This document shows, one piece after another, positions 52,604-61,200 of a stretch of DNA of 64,000 nt. The translations under genes were made by a program, and so were the position numbers. The stretch covers positions 3,348,001-3,412,000 of the forward strand of contig JAUCEF010000011.1 of NCBI GenBank assembly GCA_033558025.1, read 5' to 3'. Position 1 is the stretch's first letter; each line of letters opens with the position of its first letter. The stretch is from Phytophthora sp. 'mugwort' (lineage: Eukaryota; Oomycota; Peronosporomycetes; Peronosporales; Peronosporaceae). The notes beneath the pieces were generated by a model. It was not told where the DNA came from. It made no database searches and saw only the letters and a program-made list of their open reading frames with translations.

Positions 52604-53815
52604 CTACTCGCTCCTTCTGGCAAGCTCTTTGAGCAACTCACCTGTCGAGAGCGTCTCCAAGTCGACAGCAGGCACGTTTAGCCAGTCCACGGGGTTCTTC
52701 AGCACCTCGAGGGTCTTCTCCTCCCACGAGCCAGGAGCGGGCTGGTGCATGTACTCCCAACGAGCCGTTAGCGGCAGCGACATGAGGATCGACTCGACAC
52801 GCGAGCCGGGAGTCAGCAGGCCGAACTTGGTTCCGCGATCATACATGACGTTGAACTCGACGTAGCGGCCACGACGCATCTGCTGCCACTCCTTCTGCTG
52901 TTTCGTGAACGGCATGTCCTTGCGCTTCTTGAGAATTGGCACGTAGGCGTCCAGCATGGAATTGGCACAGTTACGAATCATCTGGAAATTCTCTTCCGAA
53001 GTGTCCATGAGGTCGTCGAAGAAGAAGCCGCCAATGCCACGGCCCTCATGGCGGTGAGGGATATAAAAATACTCGTCGCACGCCTTCTTCCACTTTGGGT
53101 AGATAGCAGGATCGCGCTTGTCAAGCTGGGTCTTGTAGACTGCGTGGAAGTGGCGAGCATCTTCCTCGAACAAGTAACTCGGAGTCAAGTCGGCACCTCC
53201 GCCGAACCAGCCAATCTTCTTGGCCTTCCCTTCCTTGTCAAAGTATCCCGTCTCCACCTCAAAGTACCGGTAATTAAGGTGGATCGTGGGTGCCATGGGG
53301 TTGTGCGGGTGCATGACCAAGCTCACACCGCAGGCATAGAACGGCAGCTCGGCCCCCTCTTTGAGGTCCTTGCCCCTGGCTGTCATCTGCTTTACGGCAG
53401 CTGGCGGCAACTTGCCGTGGATAATGGATACACCCACGCCAGCCTTCTCGAAAACGTTGCCGTCCTGCAGGATGCGACTGCGGCCGCCTCCTCCGTGGCC
53501 CTCGCGTTCCCACTTATCCTCGCGAAACTTCTTGCCGTCCACAGCCTCAATACCCGCGCAGATTTCGTCCTGCACGCGCATGATAAGCGCCTCCATGCGC
53601 TTGGGCAGCGGTGCCTTGGCGTCGAACTCGATGCTGTTCTTGGGGACCTTGTCCTCGGACACCGGCTGGTACAGGAACTCGGACGTAGGGATGGAGCCCT
53701 TGCAGCGACTGGACTCCTGCTGTTGGGCCAGATACGTGGCGCCCAGGGCGGCGGGCACGACGGCGGCAGCGAGCCACGGCCGCGAGGGCTTCAATAAGAC
53801 GCGGAAGTGACGCAT
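52604..53815 (-). CDS. CPOX: Coproporphyrinogen III oxidase, targeted copy (403 aa)
   Basis: Oxygen-dependent (HemF-type) enzyme making protoporphyrinogen IX in haem synthesis. Conserved blocks include [61 protein letters not shown] and [19 protein letters not shown]. The ATG at 53,815 gives an N-terminus with basic residues followed by a hydrophobic stretch ([17 protein letters not shown]), suggesting mitochondrial intermembrane-space targeting. The frame is open to 54,043 but a core promoter lies between. It has a C-terminal extension ([18 protein letters not shown]) that its neighbour lacks. Confidence 0.93.
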   Translation of the reverse strand: MRHFRVLLKPSRPWLAAAVVPAALGATYLAQQQESSRCKGSIPTSEFLYQPVSEDKVPKNSIEFDAKAPLPKRMEALIMRVQDEICAGIEAVDGKKFREDKWEREGHGGGGRSRILQDGNVFEKAGVGVSIIHGKLPPAAVKQMTARGKDLKEGAELPFYACGVSLVMHPHNPMAPTIHLNYRYFEVETGYFDKEGKAKKIGWFGGGADLTPSYLFEEDARHFHAVYKTQLDKRDPAIYPKWKKACDEYFYIPHRHEGRGIGGFFFDDLMDTSEENFQMIRNCANSMLDAYVPILKKRKDMPFTKQQKEWQQMRRGRYVEFNVMYDRGTKFGLLTPGSRVESILMSLPLTARWEYMHQPAPGSWEEKTLEVLKNPVDWLNVPAVDLETLSTGELLKELARRSE

Positions 53816-53839
53816 CGATCTAGATTGCGGCAGTGGGGC

Positions 53840-53858
53840 GGCAAATCTCGGACTGAAC
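53840..53858 (-). promoter_or_regulatory. Core promoter (Inr + FPR) of targeted CPOX
   Basis: The minus strand reads GTTCAGTCCGAGATTTGCC, 25 nt upstream of the ATG. The neighbour has the same layout, GTTCAGT...ATTTGCC. Confidence 0.65.
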
Positions 53859-54280
53859 CTGCGGCTGCCACGCAAAGTATCCGAAGCGCTTAGACACGCA
53901 CTTAGATCACCAAGTGCGAACTTAACAAGCGGACGACCGGGAAACCTGACAAAGACAATATAGCTGACGAGACGAAGCGGGATCGAGTTGAACAGGAAAT
54001 GGACTGATTCTGCGCGCCGATCTTGAAGTGCATGACTCGGCACTGCCGAGTCATCGATTTGGCACGAGCTCGAGGCACACGGCGCGATACATGTACCACT
54101 TCAAGTGACAATGCGACTTGGAGCTTAAACGTCACTACACTACTGAGGTCGAGAAGCAATGCAGGTTTTTGCATTTGGTTTGCATTGATTTGATATCTAC
54201 ACACAAGAATGATCATCCACACGGCTTAAGTCAAGCTTGGTCAGCATTGTAGCGCCCTAAACGAGCAGGAGCGACGGAGC
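53859..54280. other. Intergenic between the CPOX copies
   Basis: No separate gene. The 53,859-54,043 part is open in the CPOX frame but upstream of the promoter. Confidence 0.5.
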
Positions 54281-55321
54281 TTAGGGCTCCATTTCCACCT
54301 TCAGCCAGTCCACGGGGTGCTTAAGCACCTCGTACGTCTTACCCTCCCATGAGTCCTCCTTGGGTGAGTGCATGTACTCCCATCGAGCCGTCAGCGGCAG
54401 CGACATCATGATCGACTCGACGCGCGAGCCGGGGGTCAACAAACCGAACTTGGTGCCACGGTCGTACATAATGTTGAACTCAACGTAGCGGCCACGACGA
54501 ATCTGCTGCCATTCCTTCTGCTCCTCGGTGAACGGCATGTCCTTGCGGAGCTTCAGGATGGGGACGTACGCATCCAGCATAGAGTTGGCACAGTTACGGA
54601 TGCACTGGAACGTCTCCTCCGAGGTATCCGTCAGATCGTCGAAGAAGAAACCACCAATTCCGCGGTGCTCCTTGCGGTGGGCAATGTAGAAATATTCGTC
54701 GCAGGCTTTCTTCATCTTGGGGTACCATGTTGGGTCGCGCTTGTCCAGCTGCGTCTTGTACACGGAGTGGAAGTGGCGGGCGTCCTCCTCGAACAGGAAG
54801 CTCGGGGTCAGGTCAGCACCTCCACCGAACCAGCCAATCTTCTTAGAGTTACCCTGCTCGTCCTTGCCGACCTCGATCTCGAAGTAGCGGTAGTTGAGAT
54901 GGATTGTGGGAGCCATGGGGTTACGGGGATGCATTACGAGACTGATGCCGCATACGTAGAACGGCAGGTCTTTTCCGACGGGGAGCTCGGCATTGCGCTC
55001 AGTCATCTGCTGGGCAGCCGCGGCGGGCAGAGTGCCGTTGATAATAGACACGGCCACGCCGGCCTTCTCCATAACGTTTCCGTCCTGCAGGATGCGGCTG
55101 CGGCCGCCGCCTCCACCCTCGCGTTCCCACTTGTCGGTGCGGAACTTCTTGCCGTCGACGGCCTCAATGCCAGCGCAGATTTCGTCCTGTACACGAAGGA
55201 TGACGTGCTCCATGCGCTTGGGCAGGGGCGCGGACGTGTCGAATTCGATGCTGTCCTTGGGCACCTTGTCCTCGGACAGCGGGTGGTAGAGGAATTCGGA
55301 CGAAGTGGCGGTGGTGGCCAT
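54281..55321 (-). CDS. CPOX: Coproporphyrinogen III oxidase, second (cytosolic) copy (346 aa)
   Basis: A tandem paralogue of the preceding gene, on the same strand. It starts MATTATSSEFLYHPLSEDK, so it begins directly with the catalytic domain and lacks the basic/hydrophobic leader. The same catalytic blocks are present ([68 protein letters not shown]). It ends earlier (VDWLKVEMEP). Two coproporphyrinogen oxidases with different N-termini suggest dual localisation, or a duplicate in progress. Both proteins are full length and undisturbed. Confidence 0.93.
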   Translation of the reverse strand: MATTATSSEFLYHPLSEDKVPKDSIEFDTSAPLPKRMEHVILRVQDEICAGIEAVDGKKFRTDKWEREGGGGGRSRILQDGNVMEKAGVAVSIINGTLPAAAAQQMTERNAELPVGKDLPFYVCGISLVMHPRNPMAPTIHLNYRYFEIEVGKDEQGNSKKIGWFGGGADLTPSFLFEEDARHFHSVYKTQLDKRDPTWYPKMKKACDEYFYIAHRKEHRGIGGFFFDDLTDTSEETFQCIRNCANSMLDAYVPILKLRKDMPFTEEQKEWQQIRRGRYVEFNIMYDRGTKFGLLTPGSRVESIMMSLPLTARWEYMHSPKEDSWEGKTYEVLKHPVDWLKVEMEP

Positions 55322-55368
55322 CTTAGATTGTTTGTCTTACTGCTTGTCTTGCTGATTGAGGCGGAGGA

Positions 55369-55387
55369 GGCAAATTTAATACTGAAC
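55369..55387 (-). promoter_or_regulatory. Core promoter-like site of second CPOX
   Basis: The minus strand reads GTTCAGTATTAAATTTGCC, 48 nt upstream of the ATG. It matches the neighbour's GTTCAGT-N5-ATTTGCC spacing. Confidence 0.6.
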
Positions 55388-55886
55388 CGCGCTCTGGTGG
55401 CCGCACATTGCCTCGTGCAGATAGATGGCGCATGTTGGCCACCGTCGCCGCCAGAACAAGCGATGGGGAAGCCGCCGATGCAGCAGAAACGCAGCGTGTA
55501 TTCGTGCAGAGCAGGGCTTCAAATGCAAGTTGCCCTTTAAAACCCCGTAGCAAGTCGCACATCCGAACTTAGCGCGCGAACTTAGCGCGGTTGCACATGA
55601 GGTGGTCCACCCGAAATTAAGTCGTCGCACTCGACTTAACCAAATTGAGATTAGGCGACATAGTGGGGCCAAGTCAAATGCGTCATGAAAAGGAGGCAGC
55701 GTTTCTGAGCGACTTCGCACCGCAAAAACATGCGGAGTGTCATTGGAAAGGCTAATCACCGCAACAATTGGCCGAAAAACACATTTCCGAGCCAATCAGC
55801 ACCACCAGACTCACATTTAACAGAAACGACATCTAGCCAATCGCAAGTCCGCGCTATCCAGCCATGTGGCCGTTCTGATCGCTGTC

Positions 55887-57080
55887 ATGAGCATGCGGAC
55901 TCCTACACCGCCACCGCCGGCTCCACAGTCCGCGATGGCCGATCACCTGGTTAATGTGCCGCAGATGCAGCGGGATCTGCAACGCGCGCGCGAGGACAAC
56001 GCGTATCTACGCACGCTGCTGAAGCAGATGGACGTTGGCGACATCAGTGAGCCGCCGTCGCCACCGTTAGAGCCCCACCGCAAGGTCAAAATCTCCCGTG
56101 CTAAAGACGCGGACGACAATAAGGATTTTGACCGCAGCCTGGGGCGGCGCCAGGCGCGTATGGAGACCACCGTCAGATCTAGCAGGGTGTCGGCCGCGGG
56201 CATAGAGCTCAAGAGCGCCAACGACCGCTTGGCGCAGCTGGAACGCCAGCTCCTGGACGCGGAAGAAACCATCTGCCACCTTAAGGCCGAGAAGCTCGCG
56301 GCACTGCGAGATGTCGAGCGGCTCCGCACTACAAAGTCGGGTGATAGACAAGAGTCCAGTGAGAAGGACGACAGCGAGCAGCAACACAAATTATTGATGG
56401 AGCTTGAGACGAAGCTGGCTGAACAACAGCAGACCCATGCCCTCGAGCAGGAGCAACGCATGGCTGTGATCCGGGACCAGGAGCGCGAGCTGAAGACGCT
56501 GCGTGACCTGGTGGAGGAGAAGAAAATACAATACAAGGAGCTGCAGCAGAGGCACATGGACCTGCTGGAGTTGGACGACCAGGCGGTGGTTATGATGAAG
56601 CAGCATGTTACCGGCGACGTTGGTCAGTTCAGCATCTACGGAGAAGAGATGGATGAAGACGACAAAGCGAAGGTGTCGAAGCCACTGAAAGAAAAGGCGG
56701 GACGGACGAGAGCGCCTGCGGATGCGGATACAGCGAATCCAAAGTGGAAAGAAGAGCTTGTGCGTCATCCGACGCCGCACTTTGACCTGGAGTCGCCAGA
56801 GGTGGCATATATTCTCCGAGCCTGGACGAAGAATATCAAGAAGATGCGCTACTTGCGCCGCTGGCTCATCCAGGTGGTGAATACGAAAGGGTCGTTGCCT
56901 GACGACTTTCCCATGGGTGTGGAGCTGCCTCGACTACCACCCGAGGTGCGTGACGGCTTTCTTACACTCGTGCTCCCGCTGCTCCGCAAGCAAACGGAAC
57001 GAGAGATCCTCGCGCATTCCCGTCGATATAACGATGGATTTCATACCGATCTGCGTTTTCGTATTGTGCCGCGTGAATAA
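55887..57080 (+). CDS. Coiled-coil protein with conserved C-terminal domain, unknown function
   Basis: After a Pro-rich start (MSMRTPTPPPPAPQ) come long heptad-patterned helices (about residues 25-225: QRDLQRAREDNAYLRTLLKQ, AQLERQLLDAEETICHLKAE, LRDLVEEKKIQYKELQQRH). A Lys/acidic linker leads to a compact C-terminal part (PHFDLESPEVAYILRAWTKN, MRYLRRWLIQVV, RYNDGFHTDLRFRIVPRE). No catalytic motif. The upstream ATG-less extension of the frame is not supported. It converges on the TEDC1-like gene with only 57 bp between stops. A cytoskeletal or centrosomal scaffold is possible, but that is inference from shape alone. Confidence 0.7.
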   Translation: MSMRTPTPPPPAPQSAMADHLVNVPQMQRDLQRAREDNAYLRTLLKQMDVGDISEPPSPPLEPHRKVKISRAKDADDNKDFDRSLGRRQARMETTVRSSRVSAAGIELKSANDRLAQLERQLLDAEETICHLKAEKLAALRDVERLRTTKSGDRQESSEKDDSEQQHKLLMELETKLAEQQQTHALEQEQRMAVIRDQERELKTLRDLVEEKKIQYKELQQRHMDLLELDDQAVVMMKQHVTGDVGQFSIYGEEMDEDDKAKVSKPLKEKAGRTRAPADADTANPKWKEELVRHPTPHFDLESPEVAYILRAWTKNIKKMRYLRRWLIQVVNTKGSLPDDFPMGVELPRLPPEVRDGFLTLVLPLLRKQTEREILAHSRRYNDGFHTDLRFRIVPRE

Positions 57081-57137
57081 CTTAATCAAGAGAGGCCTCG
57101 TTTGTTTGTGTCGATGCCAATTGCCGTTCTAAATCCC

Positions 57138-58804
57138 TTATCGCAGCTTCAGCTTACAGTATTCTTGCGTGATCTCGCTGATAACACTTGCTACCTGGGA
57201 CTGCAGCCGATCTACATCTTCCTTCTTCGCCAGGTATATCTTTCCACCGCGATTCTTTGTATGGCTCGTGTTCAAAGCCTCCCATGATCGCTGCGAACTG
57301 AGAAACATCTTCTGTGGGTCGAAGAGCTCTCGAGTCCGCACCTCGTTAGTAAATCTCTCCACTTTCGTCTCCATCTGCTGAGCACGCGAACGAGACGTCT
57401 GTCGAGATGCCCACTTCTTCCATTCCTGTTTGTAGCCCTGCTCGATTTTTTTTATGGAGTCAGCATGTGCTTCGAAAAGCTTTTGTACTTCTTGAGCTTG
57501 AACACGCAACGTGTCGTCGGGAACGCTATCTATTGGAGTAATTGGACTCACTTGGGCGTCCGAGCCATTACTGAGCAAGAGTACCAGACCATTGATCCAC
57601 TTGTAAAAAAGAGCTTCGTCCTCTATCATCTGGACACTTAATTCACAAATAGTGTCATAACAAATCCTACAAAATGCCACTCCACACAGCAACGCACCTT
57701 TGCGATAGAACCTGCACTTGGTGGACCAGTCTTGTCGTAGACCCAGATAGGAGATTGAGTACGTAGGCCGGAATAAGTTCGTCCCCGTACTCTTCAGCCT
57801 TGTTCTGCATCTTTTCGAGGCGCTTCAAGAGTCGCTGGTGATAGCGAGTGTAGGCCCCGAATTCGTTCAGATGACCTTGCAAGCGACCGAAAGCACTATG
57901 CAACTCGTGCATCTTACCATCCAGGGGTAACTTCGTCGCACAAGGTACTATTGCAGTAGAGACCGCATCGGATGCAGCCTTTTGAACGCACTCTGTATCG
58001 AGATCAACATCCTGCGTCATGCGTGGTAACGATAATCAGAACGGACCGCAACTGAACACCTTAGCAGACCAATTGTGTAAGATCTTACATTTGGAAATGG
58101 AGGCAAACGCAGTTGCTTTGAACCTGTGCGGCGCTGTCACAACAGAATAACATTAGTATGCTCAGTAAGTACACAGCGTATGCAAAGACAAAAAAATCTC
58201 CTTCCATACCTCAAGAATATAGCGGTGCTGTTTCTCAAAGAACCTAGAGAACGCCAGCAACCACGTGACGGCAAGCAGTAGCACTTGACTTGATGGACGC
58301 ACAGTCTCGGAATAAAAGGAAGTGCACACGAAGCCCCACTCGTAGAGATAGAATCGCGTCAGCTCCATCTGGATATCTGAGCAACAGTTGAAGTCAGTCT
58401 TCGCACAAACAAATCATAAATCCCCCGTCACGAACCATGCAGCTCCGGATCCAGGAGCGCGATCTCCAGAGTGTCCAAGTCGTTCATCCGCTCCATCTCT
58501 TGGCTATCCACCTCGAAGTCGGCTAACAGCACAAGCACTAAGTCGTGCAGCAGCCTCCATAATGCCCAATACTCGCGCTGCGCACCAGCAACAGTCACCC
58601 ATCCGGCAAAAAAGTATCTTCCTAGCAGTCGGCACGCACCTCCGTATTCTGATTTTTCTTTGCTTTGCGCAGCAGATCTACGGATATGTAGCGCACACCG
58701 ATAGACTCGAGTCCGAGGCGCAGCAGGTAACCGAAGCGCGGCGTGCGCGAGCTGTCCGTGGTCGCTGCGCAAGACGGCTTGGTTTCGGTTCGCGCTCGTC
58801 GCAT
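57138..58804 (-). CDS. Six-exon gene resembling TEDC1 (tubulin epsilon/delta complex protein 1)
   Basis: Spliced by eye with consistent phases: exons 58,640-58,804; 58,436-58,577; 58,210-58,376; 58,089-58,133; 57,698-58,011; 57,138-57,636. The introns are 59-77 nt, with good GT...AG sites and a TACTAAT branch-like sequence before exon 4. Read in order the protein has TEREYWALWRLLHDLVLVL, FYLYEWGFVCTSFYS, VLLLAVTWLLAFSRFFEK, HELHSAFGRLQGHLNEF and a long C-terminal coiled coil (VQKLFEAHADSIKKIEQ). The pattern of WALWRLL, LLxLxWLLA and a C-terminal helical half resembles TEDC1, a centriole factor, but I rely on memory of the family, so the name is tentative. The start Met at 58,804 is the likeliest; an earlier exon is possible. 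Confidence 0.55.
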
Positions 58805-60034
58805 TCGAGTGCACTCGAGTTTGGCGGGGAGATGTCGTGAACACCAGCGAGATATGAAATCTTCCCAGAATTTGCGCGGAAAGATGAAGTGATACACAAA
58901 ACTGGTCTGACCGGACCAAATTAACCTAGTAAAAAACATCCTAACCAAATTGGGATGATTCATGCAGTTATCTGGATTTTATCCAAGAGTTGTTGTTAGG
59001 GCTATACGAGTGCCAGTACTATTCACTACAGAAACGAATAGATTGTATATCTTTCTGTTATTTTGCTCTAAAACGTCCTTACATTACCTTTAGAATTTGG
59101 TACCTGTATGATTGCATAATATCCATTGTGAATGTTGCTTCAGTTTTTCTTTTTTTTTACGGTCAAGCTTTGCGCAACAGAGCAACGCCGAGAGCAGCAA
59201 CCGCTGCTCTCTCGGCTTGAAGATAAAAATCCAGAGCTTCTCCGTGACTTGGCATGGCTTAAGTTCTTTGTTTGCTTTGGTTGGTGCGACAAGCAACGGC
59301 ATTGGGCCGAAAATCTTTAACACAAAACGCGACTTGCTGGCAGCGAAACTGAGATGTCGAGGTAGTAAGGCATCGACGGTAACGTGCGCAAGGCAGCCAG
59401 TGTAGCGCTAAAGTTCCACCTCTGTTTAAAGAGATTCCATGATACAAAATATGGAGCGCAACATGGTTTTCCACGGAATGGACAGTCGACGATACGAAGT
59501 ACGCCTCGATGTGGTGTCAACGATTCGTCCACGCGGGGAGAACGCGACACTGCTGCCGCTGTAAGAGGAGAATCCGAAACAGCCGTAAGTTTAAGAGAGC
59601 AGACGCGCGTTTTATGCCTCTATTACCCCTCTTATATGATACTTGAAGCCGATCATTTTCGTGAATTCCACCTTGAAGTTTGTATGGACGCCGGTCTGAG
59701 TTGGAACATCTCGTATACTTTTTCTCTCGACGTGTCTGCCGTAGCGTTGACCGGACACAAGCAGCTGCCGTGCACCACGAAGCAATATGGTGCCGCCTCT
59801 CCTTTCTTACTTGTGTATCATGTACATCTACCACTGAGCTGCTGAGGGCAGCGCGTGCCAGCAATGGCCTGCGGACATGAGGCCGTTCCATTTAGTAGAT
59901 CGACAAGCGTCCCACTCGTTACGAGACAGCCCATCATCCGAGCCCATCGCTCGGTCTCCACTCGCCATTGGCGCCAGTGGCGAGTCGCCATTTCCGGATT
60001 TTCAGTCTCCGAGACACGACCCACAGCCAAAACA
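58805..60034. other. 1.2-kb intergenic, no supported gene
   Basis: Short ORFs only. An inverted repeat ACTCGCCA...TGGCGAGT lies at about 59,960-59,985. CCATTTCCGGATTTTC (about 59,988-60,003), just upstream of the next gene, resembles an oomycete initiator. Confidence 0.5.
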
Positions 60035-60421
60035 ATGGCGCCCACCGTTCAGATCCCGACCGATCCCTCGGTTACCACCGTGCAGCCGTCGAGCCCCAGC
60101 TCTCCACTTGAGCGCAGATACCAGGGGCTGGCACTCGGCAGTCGATCCACCGCGAGAGCGGCGCACCGCGTTCGTCTTTGGTACCGCGACGAGGCCTATC
60201 GCCAACGCACCGAAGCACGCGCCAAGAACCTCATTGCAGACGCGTCATCCCCCGCGAGCTCCAGCACCAGCGCGCTGCTGGCCAAGAAGGCACTCAAGTA
60301 CCGCAAGGTGTACGACCGCATGACGGGCGTGGACGTGAATGACCCCAATTTCGATGTGTTCGAGTTTCTGGGCGTCGACTGGTGCAAAACCTCGTCCATG
60401 GAGACCTCGGGCCGCGTGTGA
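60035..60421 (+). CDS. Small basic protein of unknown function (128 aa)
   Basis: The ATG at 60,035 (MAPTVQIPTDPSV) is preferred over upstream in-frame Met codons because an initiator-like sequence lies about 32-47 nt upstream. After a Pro/Ser/Thr-rich start comes LERRYQGLALGSRSTARAAH and a helical middle (HRVRLWYRDEAYRQR). It ends FDVFEFLGVDWCKTSS. No domain recognised. Confidence 0.6.
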   Translation: MAPTVQIPTDPSVTTVQPSSPSSPLERRYQGLALGSRSTARAAHRVRLWYRDEAYRQRTEARAKNLIADASSPASSSTSALLAKKALKYRKVYDRMTGVDVNDPNFDVFEFLGVDWCKTSSMETSGRV

Positions 60422-61200
60422 AGCGGAGGAACATGAAGCCCCACCTCGCTATTTATTTGACGTCGTCGCGCGATAATGGTGATCCAGCAGCCAGCCAGGC
60501 TGCGACCTGACGCTGCTGAAGTAGAACGCGTTGCTTGGGTGCATCGACACGACGATTTTAAACTTGCTAAATGGACATTGGTTGCGCATGTATCATCGAG
60601 CTTTTCTGAATAAAGTATATGGAAAGATTGACAGACGTTTGTTCCATGACGAAGGAGCCGCTGGAATGAACGGCGCTCATCGGATGCCGGTGGATGACTT
60701 CAAGTTGAAGGCGCGCAAGATTTCCTCCGAGGAATCCTCGGTCTCACCGCGCGAGTTTATAGGTATGGGATGGCGGATATCACCTATCGTCGGAGCAAAT
60801 GGGCTCCAACAAGATATGAAATCTAAAAGGTCGTAGACGTCGATTCTTGGGCAGCGACTTGCTTGTGATGAGTGCGTGCGTTCTGTATGGTGTGATCCAA
60901 CGCAACCAAAATGCTGCAGTCAGCTCAGCATCTTGTACATTGACACCCTTACTCACAGTATCCCAATGTGATCTGAAGTCACTCTCTTTTTCCGACGCAA
61001 TCCCTCAAATGTATCAGCCATTTTCTGGCGCATGCACAATAGGGTATCCTGCTGTTCCTCATTGTAGAGTTTTGCCGCTTACCATCAATTACTTACAATT
61101 CAATTTAATTTAACATAGGCTGGAATGTCAGTTTCGAAATACTGGAGTTTGGCTCGGAAAATAGCCTTTGAACAGTCACTGCTCAAGTCTCGGTTAATCC
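60422..61200. other. Intergenic, no supported gene
   Basis: A 101-codon ORF at 60,531-60,836 lacks any recognised motif or promoter; I do not call it. Confidence 0.45.

Noticed and set aside
53859..54043. Upstream extension of the targeted CPOX frame
   Set aside because: A core promoter and a plausible leader start lie downstream of it at 53,815-53,858.
60531..60836. 101-codon ORF
   Set aside because: No motif, promoter or splice support.
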